NCBI GenBank assembly: GCA_964551635.1
Contig: CAZKDZ010000076.1
Location: forward strand, 24,268-88,267
DNA length: 64,000 nucleotides
Reading direction: 5' to 3'
Source of the DNA: JAAXHE01 sp964551635
GTDB lineage: Bacteria > Latescibacterota > UBA2968 > GCA-2709665
Below the pieces are notes generated by a model. The model saw only the letters and a list, made by a program, of their open reading frames with translations, was not told where the DNA came from and did not search any database. The translations under genes and the position numbers were made by a program. Below are positions 16,420 through 24,279 of the stretch, in pieces (position 1 is the stretch's first letter; each line of letters starts with the position of its first letter).

Positions 16420-17682
16420 TCACGGCAAATCCCCGGTGTATCCCTTTGACGTCCAGACCTTTCGGGCCAGCTTCTCTGCTTCGTCGGACGGTTCGATTTC
16501 GCCCAGGATGCTGGCCGGCGGTTGGCCTTCCTTCCTGCGGGCGGGGTCGGGCGACCAGTCGTCATCTTCGTATTGCTTGCGCACGGACTCGTGCCGGAAA
16601 TCGGGCACTTCGATGGCTGCCGAGTCGTTCAGCGCGGAACGCCACGCCTGGATGCCCGCGATGCTCATGTCCAGGCCGCGGTAGACGTCGAGATACGGCT
16701 GTCTGCCCGCGCGGATCGCCTCGGCGAAGTGGTAGGACGTGAAGAAGTCGCCGCCGCCGTGGCCTGTGCGGGTCGCCCGGTTGTGATGGACGGGGAAGTC
16801 TGGCTTATAGACCGTTTCGACCGGATCGCCCTTGCGCTTCTCCCATGGTTCGTACCAGACGCGCAGACGCTGTTTGTCGCCGTGGCGGCAGTTTTCCATC
16901 ACGCCTTTGTTGCCGTGGATGCGGACGTAGTTTCCGTGACCGCGCAACCCGCCGTGCAGGGACTTCATGACCGCATCGTTGTCCATCCTGCAGATGATCA
17001 CCGCGGCCGTGTCCGATCGCCTCATGTGCAGCGTCTGCGCCGGATCGGTGTAATCGAAGGGGATCACGAAGCCGTTGACCTTCACCGGCCTGGTGTCGGT
17101 GATATACATCACCGGGGCGATGGAGTGGGTGCAGTAGTACGTGGCGGGGACCCAGTTGCGCCAGTGGTTGCGTCCGCAACTGCGACCCAGTTTTACCTCG
17201 GGTGGGTCCGGGTGGACGTATTCGCCCTCGCCGTACTTGAACTCACCCACGCGTCCTTTTTTATAGAGCCGCCTCATCTCCTGATTGAAGACCATGTAGG
17301 GGTAGTTTTCGGCAAACATGTAGGTCCTGCCGCTGCTTTCAACCGCCCGCGCCAGGGCCACGCCTTCGCCCAGCGTATGGCAGGCGGCGGTCTCGCTCAT
17401 CACATGTTTGCCTGCGTCAAATGCCTTTATGGCAAACGGCGCGTGCTCGTGGAAATAGTTCGCCAGCACAACCGCGTCCATCTCGCAGCCGAGGAAGTCG
17501 TCGTAGTCGATGTACGTCTTTACATTCAGCGCGTCGCCCTCCGCGAGAAGTCGCTCCTCCCAGGTGTCGCAAATTGCGACGAGTTCCATTCCCGTCGCTC
17601 CCGCCGCCCGGGCAAAGGAGCGGCCTCGCCCGACGCCGACCACGCCGACCCGAATACGCTGTCTGCTTTTTCGATTGGCCAT
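16420..17682 (-). CDS. Gfo/Idh/MocA-family oxidoreductase
   Basis: A 420-residue NAD(P)-dependent dehydrogenase, probably acting on a sugar or cyclitol. The N-terminal Rossmann domain has VGVVGVGRGRSFARAA and a Lys-containing loop AFDAGKHVMSETAA. The C-terminal domain has the family beta-sheet fold with GHGGGDFFTSYHFAEAIRAG. GAGGG lies 10 bases before the ATG at 17682. It converges on the DprA-like gene and has no operon partner; 716 bases of AT-richer DNA lie behind it. Confidence 0.9.
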   Translation of the reverse strand: MANRKSRQRIRVGVVGVGRGRSFARAAGATGMELVAICDTWEERLLAEGDALNVKTYIDYDDFLGCEMDAVVLANYFHEHAPFAIKAFDAGKHVMSETAACHTLGEGVALARAVESSGRTYMFAENYPYMVFNQEMRRLYKKGRVGEFKYGEGEYVHPDPPEVKLGRSCGRNHWRNWVPATYYCTHSIAPVMYITDTRPVKVNGFVIPFDYTDPAQTLHMRRSDTAAVIICRMDNDAVMKSLHGGLRGHGNYVRIHGNKGVMENCRHGDKQRLRVWYEPWEKRKGDPVETVYKPDFPVHHNRATRTGHGGGDFFTSYHFAEAIRAGRQPYLDVYRGLDMSIAGIQAWRSALNDSAAIEVPDFRHESVRKQYEDDDWSPDPARRKEGQPPASILGEIEPSDEAEKLARKVWTSKGYTGDLP

Positions 17683-18398
17683 ATTTTCAATCCCTCGACG
17701 ATGCAGTGTAGTGGGTGGATTCGAAAATCCTGGAGCCGATATCCGGTCTATGAAAAGATAATCCTGAATTTCCCTCTACATATCAAATTATCGACCGTGC
17801 CGCATCTGTCGAAAACTCACATTTCTTGTTACAATAGTTGGTACTAAGGTGGAAGAGTTCGATTGTGGCCTGCCACGGCCACCCTGAAACGCAGTGCACG
17901 CAGCCAGCGCCATGGCGATCGACGATCCCTCAGGGCCATGAACGGGCGGACACTGGAACAAGCTTTCAGCTCGGTTGTGTGCATAAAATCCACGTTCAAG
18001 ATTACAAACACCAGTCTGATTCACGTCAAGTGTAATATGAACAGGAGTATCTGAGATCTCCGAAATCGTTCAACGGTAGATTGCGTTGACCTTCCGTTCG
18101 GCGAGAATGTCTTCGTTGTCGACCTAACGGGTTATTGACAATTGAATCACCCGGAGGATGCATGGACCGACAGGTTGACAAGGTTCAATTTCGATCCGGG
18201 AAGGGCCAACCGAGTGGCGACCATACTGATCGCATATGGCTCGTGTATCGTTACCAAAGGTCAACAATAGCTCATCGTGTGTCGCACAATCTTCCGGCTG
18301 CCGACCACTTTTGTCTTGTCCTTAGCGAATAGGCAACTGCCACATCACACCGACCCACGGCGGCTCTTCCAAAATCGTCTAACCGAAAGGACTCGAGA
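17683..18398. other. 716-base AT-richer gap without a confident gene
   Basis: GC content drops visibly compared with the flanking genes, and stops are frequent in all frames. The only reading frame with an upstream GGAGG starts at ATG 18162 (56 codons to 18332, spacing only 4 bases) and has no recognisable sequence. TTACAAT at about 17828 and TTGACA at about 18134 resemble promoter elements but lack good partners. It may be the left edge of an acquired island that includes the 18399 gene. Confidence 0.5.
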
Positions 18399-19310
18399 GT
18401 GACGAGGAAATTTTGGACAGGTCAATGGGAGAATCAGATAGAAGCGTTCTATGACTACGATGATGAGATCAGAGTAATTGTGGTTTACGTGGATGTTAGG
18501 GGCAAAGAGAATAGAAAGGGAAGAATAGAGCCCTTAGTAAAAGGATGTAGACCACAGCATCGGATTGACGTTTGTGGGACAGTTCGGATCACGAAACCAA
18601 TCGTCTTCAGAGAAATGGACGAAGGGCATCTGATCGGTGACGCACTGGAAGCGAAGCAAGAGCGAGAGGTCGTAGAAACGCAGACTGCAATGCGATCGAA
18701 AAAGGAACGATTAGATAGAATGAGTGAAACCATGTCGCAGATGCTGCTGCACGAACTGTCAAAGTCTCTTCCTGGAGCAAGCATAAAGATCAAGAATAGA
18801 CACAGCAGTTACAGGGAAGTCGTTACCGACACCTTCACGGGTGGAATGAACGGATGGATATACTGTACGTCTATTGCACCGGAGACTGACGATGAGGAGA
18901 AAGCACTTTGGAGGGGATGGGGAAAAGGCTACACGGACTGTTTTCCAATAAGTGACAGAAGGCAATTCGCACGAGCTATGGCGGGAATGGCAATAAGACA
19001 ATTGGGTGCGAGGAGTGGTAACAGTTGGTTTAAGAATGAGTCGGATGGGGTCGCGGAAGAAGAGATTTGGAAAAAATCGCAACTGATCGTGCATGGTCCG
19101 GTAGAATACAGAGATGATCCGTATGGAACCACGGAACAACTGGGTACCTTTGAACGCGCAATTAGTGCCATCTTCATTAAACGAAGAAAGTACGAGACTC
19201 AGAGAGAATATCGATTCTTGGTGCATACAGACGAAGAGCCGGGTGCGAATGAGGATTCAGTAATTCTCAAGGCATCGCCGGAAATGCTCGGAGCAATCAT
19301 GGGTTCATAG
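18399..19310 (+). CDS. Uncharacterised 303-residue protein in a low-GC island
   Basis: Soluble, highly charged protein with no signal peptide or membrane segment. A Lys/Glu/Arg-rich stretch (about residues 83-125) looks like a helix or coiled coil. The C-terminal third contains FIKRRKYETQREYRFLVHTD, a pattern seen in DUF2971-like proteins of mobile or defence loci, but I cannot assign the family firmly. GTG start with AAAGGA 7 bases upstream. Codon use is AT-richer than in neighbours (AGA arginine, AAT/ATA codons), pointing to recent transfer. It stands alone between two noncoding stretches. Confidence 0.7.
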   Translation: MTRKFWTGQWENQIEAFYDYDDEIRVIVVYVDVRGKENRKGRIEPLVKGCRPQHRIDVCGTVRITKPIVFREMDEGHLIGDALEAKQEREVVETQTAMRSKKERLDRMSETMSQMLLHELSKSLPGASIKIKNRHSSYREVVTDTFTGGMNGWIYCTSIAPETDDEEKALWRGWGKGYTDCFPISDRRQFARAMAGMAIRQLGARSGNSWFKNESDGVAEEEIWKKSQLIVHGPVEYRDDPYGTTEQLGTFERAISAIFIKRRKYETQREYRFLVHTDEEPGANEDSVILKASPEMLGAIMGS

Positions 19311-19736
19311 GTCATGCAGACTCGTCCGTTGCAAAAAACATCATTAACAAACCAGACTGAACTTCGAACCTAAGGCTACCGTTGTTTGGGAAGAGATTTA
19401 TCACGTGTGTGAAGGTTCGGGCCTGTCCAGAATATTGTGTCAGTGGCGTCGGTAGACGAATGAGGATGGAAGTGATCGTCGAGCATAATGAAGGCTTATT
19501 GGGCACCGAGCATATCCGGATTATTGCGATTTGCACGACGATCGATTCATCGACTCAGCGGCAGTGGTCGCAAGAGTGACAGTGTGTGTTTGGGGTGATC
19601 GAATAGCGCATGATATCCTTCCAGTGAGTGCACCTAGATTTTGACATGCCTGTACCGGCACGAGTCTAAACTGCCCTTCGCGATTGTTATAATGTGTCCG
19701 ATCACGCTCGCAGAAAAAAGACCGCATCGCACCTTC
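19311..19736. other. 426-base gap, right flank of the low-GC island
   Basis: No convincing gene; a 65-codon open frame at 19382-19579 has no ribosome site and no recognisable sequence. The last 70 bases carry a likely promoter for the PhyH gene (19665-19693). Confidence 0.5.
19665..19693 (+). promoter_or_regulatory. Candidate sigma-70 promoter of the PhyH gene
   Basis: A perfect TATAAT -10 (19688-19693) with a weak -35 TCTAAA (19665-19670) at 17-base spacing. It overlaps the earlier in-frame ATG at 19692, which argues that translation starts at 19737. Confidence 0.45.
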
Positions 19737-20579
19737 ATGGACTCACCGGAGGCAGTTGAATTGGCACCCGACACGAACGCAAATTCCGGCCTGACGTCGG
19801 CCCAAAGATATTTCTTCGACGTCAACGGCTACGTCCTGCTCAAGTGTGTTTTCTGTCCTGCGGAATGCAGGCGCCTGATCGACCTCGCGGACCGGATGGA
19901 CGCTGACGACGGCTGCGCGTACAAGCACGACGGGTATCCGAAGACACCCACACTGACGATTCTCTCCCGGTGTGCGTGGTATCATCCGCATCTGCTTGAA
20001 ACGGCAATGCATCCGGTCCTGTTTCCGATTATGCAGGACGTGGTCGGGGGGGACGTGCGCCTGGAGGAGCATCAGTACCTGATCAACTATCCCGTTGAGC
20101 CGGAATCAGATACCGCGGCGTGTGAATCCAGCGTGGCCGACGAGGGCTGGCACCGGGGCATCGCCCCCAACGTTGGCAGCTTCGAATCGAACGGGCACTA
20201 TCACTGTATGTTCACCAAAGCCTTCATCTACCTGACCGACAACGGTCCCGGTGAGGGCACCTGGGTGGTTCCGGGGAGCCACCGGATGGACATGCCCACG
20301 GGAACGCTGCGCGAATTCATGGACGGAACCGTGGCACGGCAACTCGAATCCCGGGCAGGAGACGTGCTCATCCTGACAGAAACGCTGATACACGCCGGTC
20401 CCGGATTGCCGGCCCGCGCACGGCCGCGCTATTCGCTGGTCTACGGGTACACGGCGCCGTTCATGCAGACGTGGAATCGCTATGACCCGCCAGCCGACCT
20501 GCTGGAACGGGTGACCCCCGAACAACGCAGCCTGCTGACCGGCGAACTCAGATACGCGTTTCGCCGTGGGCAGTTCTAG
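19737..20579 (+). CDS. PhyH-like Fe(II)/2-oxoglutarate dioxygenase family protein
   Basis: A 280-residue double-stranded beta-helix protein of the phytanoyl-CoA dioxygenase family. Recognisable blocks are FFDVNGYVLLKCVF near the start, AFIYLTDNGPGEGTWVVPGS in the core and GDVLILTETLIHAG near the end (H219, distal metal ligand). Where the canonical HxD should be, the sequence reads WHRG (H139, no Asp), so the iron site may be altered or use another residue. The start was set by the promoter at 19665-19693. The stop codon is followed at once by GAAGCTG, a repeat end. Confidence 0.8.
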   Translation: MDSPEAVELAPDTNANSGLTSAQRYFFDVNGYVLLKCVFCPAECRRLIDLADRMDADDGCAYKHDGYPKTPTLTILSRCAWYHPHLLETAMHPVLFPIMQDVVGGDVRLEEHQYLINYPVEPESDTAACESSVADEGWHRGIAPNVGSFESNGHYHCMFTKAFIYLTDNGPGEGTWVVPGSHRMDMPTGTLREFMDGTVARQLESRAGDVLILTETLIHAGPGLPARARPRYSLVYGYTAPFMQTWNRYDPPADLLERVTPEQRSLLTGELRYAFRRGQF

Positions 20580-20603
20580 GAAGCTGAAAAAAAAATCCTG
20601 GTG
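20580..20603 (+). repeat. Post-stop GAAGCTG remnant plus ATCCTGGTG tail
   Basis: GAAGCTG directly abuts the PhyH TAG stop and is followed by an A-run and aatcctggtg. The first part matches the ends of the palindromic element at 21863 and 57740; the second matches the tail of the 30-bp unit at 39384 and 62498. It looks like a junction or remnant of both families. Confidence 0.5.
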
Positions 20604-20716
20604 AGTCCCGCGCGCGCGTGAAAGTGTGTCGGTTATGAGGCGCGAGGGGCGCGTAGCGCCGACGGGCAGTCCCACATGCACGCGGTGCGGTAACCGGCGC
20701 ACGGGAGGAGTCGGAT

Positions 20717-21862
20717 ATGGCGCAGGGAAAAGGGATGGCGTTCCGGTCAGAGTACGTGCGCTGGCTCGTCGTCAGCCTGTGCATTTACGTGCTGCTGGTC
20801 GCCGTCGGCGTGATCGGCAAGGGCTTTCGACTGGAGTTCGGCAAGGAGGGCGTCGCATCCCTGTTCGCGTTTGGGACGAATCCATTCATCGGACTGGTAC
20901 TGGGTATACTGGCGACGGCGTTGCTTCAGTCTTCAAGTACCGTAACCTCCATCATCGTCGGTCTTGTCGCCGGAGGAATGCCCATTGCCGTTGCGATACC
21001 GATGATCATGGGCGCCAATGTCGGGACAACGATCACCAATACGATCGTCAGTTTCGGGCACGTGGGCCGCGGCGACGAATTCAGGAAAGCGTTTGCGGCC
21101 GCCACGGTGCACGATTTCTTCAACGTTCTGAGCATCGCGATATTCCTGCCGTTGGAGCTCGTGTTCGGCTTTCTCAATAAGCTGAGCGGCGAGTTGACCC
21201 ATATCGTCGAGAACATCGGGACCGTCGACGCGGGCGGGAAGGGCATCTTCAAGGTCGTCATCGGTTTCGGCACCGGTCTTGTCGAGTCAATGGTCTCCTG
21301 GCTCCCCGACGTCTGGGCGGGCCTGGTTCTGATCATCCTGGGTATTGCGCTGATTCTGCTCTCGATCATGTACCTCGGCAAGGCGCTGAAGAGCGTATTC
21401 GTGGGCAAGGCGCAGAGGTTCCTGCATGCGGCTGTTGGCAAGGGACCGGTTACGGGCATATTCTCGGGTACGCTGGTAACCGTGTTGGTGCAGTCGTCCT
21501 CGACAACCACGAGCCTCATCGTACCTCTGGCCGGGTCGGGCGTGATCCGGCTTCGTCACGTGTACCCGTTCACGCTCGGCGCGAATATCGGGACGACCAT
21601 TACAGCGCTTCTCGCCGCAACCGCGATCACGGGTCCCACCCACGCCGTTGCACACCAGATCGCGATCGCGCATTTTCTCTACAATCTGGTGGGTGTCGTG
21701 GTCATCTACGGCATCCCCTGGCTGAGGGACCTTCCGATCGTGGGCGCCGAGTGGCTTGCGCGCCTCGGAAGCGAACGGAAGTGGCTGGCCATCTTGTATA
21801 TCGTCTTTGCGTTCTTCGGCATTCCGGCGGCGCTCGTGTTTGCTAACGCGTGGCTGGCCTGA
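20717..21862 (+). CDS. Na/Pi cotransporter family protein
   Basis: A 381-residue inner-membrane protein of the PNaS (NptA) family, coupling sodium to phosphate movement. The inverted-repeat architecture is clear: two QSSST motifs (in ALLQSSSTVTSIIVG near residue 75 and LVQSSSTTTSLIVPL near 260), each followed by a GANVGTT or GANIGTT block. Eight to nine helices predicted. No PhoU-like C-terminal domain, so this is the short form. GGGAGGAG lies before the ATG. Its TGA stop is directly followed by the 164-bp palindromic element. Confidence 0.93.
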   Translation: MAQGKGMAFRSEYVRWLVVSLCIYVLLVAVGVIGKGFRLEFGKEGVASLFAFGTNPFIGLVLGILATALLQSSSTVTSIIVGLVAGGMPIAVAIPMIMGANVGTTITNTIVSFGHVGRGDEFRKAFAAATVHDFFNVLSIAIFLPLELVFGFLNKLSGELTHIVENIGTVDAGGKGIFKVVIGFGTGLVESMVSWLPDVWAGLVLIILGIALILLSIMYLGKALKSVFVGKAQRFLHAAVGKGPVTGIFSGTLVTVLVQSSSTTTSLIVPLAGSGVIRLRHVYPFTLGANIGTTITALLAATAITGPTHAVAHQIAIAHFLYNLVGVVVIYGIPWLRDLPIVGAEWLARLGSERKWLAILYIVFAFFGIPAALVFANAWLA

Positions 21863-22026
21863 GAAGCTGTCTTAAAATTCCCAGCGGTCTTCGCACGGCT
21901 GCAAAAGTGCCGGTCGGCGTTGGTCAAATCCACCCGTATAGACAAATATGGGCGGATTTTCCCGCCTTGACCGCCACTTTTTCGCTCGCGCTCGGGAACT
22001 CGCCGGTAATTTTAAAACAACTTCTG
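21863..22026 (+). repeat. 164-bp palindromic repeat element (copy A)
   Basis: Begins GAAGCTGTCTTAAAATT at the first base after the Na/Pi cotransporter stop and ends in the inverse sequence (aattttaaaacaacttc). The two halves are imperfectly complementary over most of their length, with a central stem around ATATGGGCGGATT. It is about 94 percent identical by eye, in inverted orientation, to 57740-57903. TGA flanks both ends, compatible with a 3-bp target duplication. No transposase is encoded; a non-autonomous (MITE-like) element is the simplest reading. Confidence 0.8.
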
Positions 22027-22076
22027 AGCGCCGGAAGCAACGTTCTGTCAATCGTCTGCAATGAAGGATCGTGCCC

Positions 22077-23105
22077 ATGTCTTTTGGCGTCGCAGTGCTG
22101 GGGACCGGCCGCATCGGCGGCAGTTACATCGACGTCGTCAGGAAAACCCCCGGAGCCGACATTAAGGTTGTCGCCGAGCCAAGGGAGGACGCCGCCGCGC
22201 GCTGGCGGAGCCGCCATGCCGACGTCGACTGTGTGGCGGACTACCGGGAAGCCCTGGAACGCCGCGACGTCGACGTCGTCATCGGAACCCTGCCGCACTG
22301 GCTCCACTACCAGGCGGCGCTGGATGCCGCAGCCGCGGGGAAGCACATCTTCATGGAAAAACCGCTCGCGGCCTGGGCGTGGCAGGCGGAGGAGATGCTG
22401 GCCGCGGCCAGGGAAAACAGCGTGAAGCTCATGACGGCGCACACGCAACGCTATTTCCCGGCCGTGAAGGCGATGAAGGACGTCGTCGACCGGGGCGACC
22501 TGGGGTCGGTCATCATGGTCTACGATATGTGGCACAAGCCCTACGTTCCGTACAACCGGCCGGAGTGGATGCTGGACCGTGAACGCGGGGGCGGCATGGG
22601 CCAGATGGACGGCACCCACCAGATCGACCGGCTGCTGTGGATTCTCGGGAATGACGTGGCGACGGTTTCGGCGCGGCAGGGACAATTCACCTACCCGAAA
22701 TCCGAACACCCGGCCATTGACTGCGACGATACAGGGATGTATTTTATCCGATGGAAGAGCGGCATCGTCGCCACGGTCAGCCGCATCGCGTGGGAGCGCG
22801 GCGCCACGGAATACGGCGGCGACTGGTTCTTCACACGCGGTATGGCGCGGTTCCGGCTGCCCTATGGCGGCGGCGATCCGCCCGGGCTGTTCATCGCCGA
22901 TACGGCTGACGGGACGTGGCGGCGCGAACCCGTGCCCGCCCGCGACAGCCTGATGGACGAATTCACGGATTTTATCGAATCCCTAAAACGGGACGACGCG
23001 GATACGCCGATTCCGCAGGTTCACGGCCTGAATGTGCTGAAGGTACTCGAAGCAACCGAAGCATCCACGCGCACCGGCAGGGAAGTTGAGTTGAGTCTCC
23101 AATGA
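22077..23105 (+). CDS. Gfo/Idh/MocA-family oxidoreductase
   Basis: A 342-residue NAD(P)-dependent oxidoreductase. The nucleotide-binding motif is GVAVLGTGRIGGSYID; the conserved Lys lies in GKHIFMEKPLA; the C-terminal domain includes GGGMGQMDGTHQIDRLLWI, with the His expected in the active site. The ATG at 22077 has AAGGA 8 bases upstream and is preferred over the GTG at 22071. A PhyH gene starts 15 bases downstream, so the pair is an operon, probably degrading one small organic substrate. The palindromic element ends 50 bases upstream. Confidence 0.9.
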   Translation: MSFGVAVLGTGRIGGSYIDVVRKTPGADIKVVAEPREDAAARWRSRHADVDCVADYREALERRDVDVVIGTLPHWLHYQAALDAAAAGKHIFMEKPLAAWAWQAEEMLAAARENSVKLMTAHTQRYFPAVKAMKDVVDRGDLGSVIMVYDMWHKPYVPYNRPEWMLDRERGGGMGQMDGTHQIDRLLWILGNDVATVSARQGQFTYPKSEHPAIDCDDTGMYFIRWKSGIVATVSRIAWERGATEYGGDWFFTRGMARFRLPYGGGDPPGLFIADTADGTWRREPVPARDSLMDEFTDFIESLKRDDADTPIPQVHGLNVLKVLEATEASTRTGREVELSLQ

Positions 23106-23120
23106 AAACCGGAGGACACG

Positions 23121-23855
23121 ATGGACGAAATGCGCACGTTCTTTCAGGAAAACGGCTATTACCTGGCCAAAGGCGTCTTTTCGCAGGACGAAACAGGCCG
23201 GCTTGAGGATGAATTCGATCGCATTGTCCGTCAACTCGGCAAGGATGCCGAGGGCGCGGCGAACGATAACGGTGTCGTCGGCACACGCAACGTGCAGCAA
23301 TACTCGGGCCTGTGGATGGCGGCCCTGCTCCATGAAAAGTTCCTGGACACGGTTGAACAGTTCATCGGTCCCGACGTCGTACTCAACCATTCCACGCTCT
23401 TCGAGAAGCGGATGACAACCGGTACGACACCGTTCCATATGCACCAGGACTGGAGCTATCTGCCAACCGAAAGGAACACCATGATTGCGGGAATGATCCA
23501 TATCAGCGAAGCCACGGAAGAAATGGGCTGCCTCAGAGTCTATCCCGGTTCGCACAGACAGGGCAGGGTGGAAGGTTCTACCGCCACGAATGCCGAGTTC
23601 CACGAACGGTTCCCGTTTGAAGGCTCCACGGCGATCGAAGCCGAGCCGGGCGACGTCACGTTTTTTGACTACTTCATCGTGCATGGGTCGCCGTCCAACC
23701 GTTCTGAAACGCCAAGGAAGGTCGTCATCGCGAGGATGTTCTCCGGCAGGGACCGGAAGGAAGACATCCACCAGTTCAGCGAAAACCTGGTGTTGCGCGG
23801 TTGGAACTACCACACGACGGCCGCGACGGCCAAGAAGACCGTCGCCAAGGCCTGA
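23121..23855 (+). CDS. PhyH-like Fe(II)/2-oxoglutarate dioxygenase
   Basis: A 244-residue phytanoyl-CoA-dioxygenase-family enzyme with an intact iron site: H108 and D110 in FHMHQDWSY and H188 in FIVHGS. A 2-oxoglutarate-binding Arg is expected in the following SNRSETPRK. The N-terminal block FFQENGYYLAKGVFS is typical. It hydroxylates a small molecule using oxygen and 2-oxoglutarate; co-transcription with the upstream dehydrogenase suggests sequential oxidation steps. GGAGG lies 8 bases before the ATG. Confidence 0.9.
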   Translation: MDEMRTFFQENGYYLAKGVFSQDETGRLEDEFDRIVRQLGKDAEGAANDNGVVGTRNVQQYSGLWMAALLHEKFLDTVEQFIGPDVVLNHSTLFEKRMTTGTTPFHMHQDWSYLPTERNTMIAGMIHISEATEEMGCLRVYPGSHRQGRVEGSTATNAEFHERFPFEGSTAIEAEPGDVTFFDYFIVHGSPSNRSETPRKVVIARMFSGRDRKEDIHQFSENLVLRGWNYHTTAATAKKTVAKA

Positions 23856-24279
23856 AAAGTAGCCTCGGCGACGGTCTCGAGACGGACTGCTTAGCGCGAT
23901 CCTTTCCAGTCGATGTCATTTCAGTTCAGCTTGAAGATTGATCGGATGAAATATTAATGTTTTAATTGACGAGGTGGTCACGATTCTATATATTAAATTA
24001 TTAATAGATGATAACGAAGAGGGTCGGGAGGGTTGTGCTGCCTTTCAGGAGTTGCCATGTGAAAACCCCGCGTGGACAATCCCATGCTGCAGTAGATCCT
24101 TCGTCGGTCCAGGGGGCCTCCTCAGGATGACAGTACGAGCGAACGCGCTCGACAATGGACCTACATGTCATTCTGCATTCCGACAAGAGAACCATGATGC
24201 GGGCAGACAGGAATGTCCGCCCCACCCTCACACCCGTTTCCTGACCGGCACGGTCCACACACGTGTCAGGAGGTGCAAG
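23856..24279. other. 424-base gap with promoter and a decayed repeat
   Basis: No gene. It holds a strong promoter (23966-23994), leaving a leader of roughly 280 bases, and at 24091-24175 a block with TAGATCCTTCG, CTCAGGATGACA and TGTCATTCTG. This is the layout of widely seen short palindromic intergenic repeats in metagenome-derived genomes, here eroded. Confidence 0.45.
23966..23994 (+). promoter_or_regulatory. Sigma-70 promoter upstream of the TlpA-like gene
   Basis: TTGACG (23966-23971), 17-base spacer, TATATT (23989-23994), embedded in locally AT-rich DNA. Confidence 0.6.

Noticed and set aside
16522..17847. 441-codon plus-strand open frame
   Set aside because: It is antisense to the well-supported Gfo/Idh/MocA gene at 16420-17682 and has no family motif.
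18162..18332. Small 56-codon gene with upstream GGAGG
   Set aside because: Spacing to the ATG is only 4 bases, the product has no recognisable feature, and the region has many stops in other frames. Mentioned in the gap entry only.
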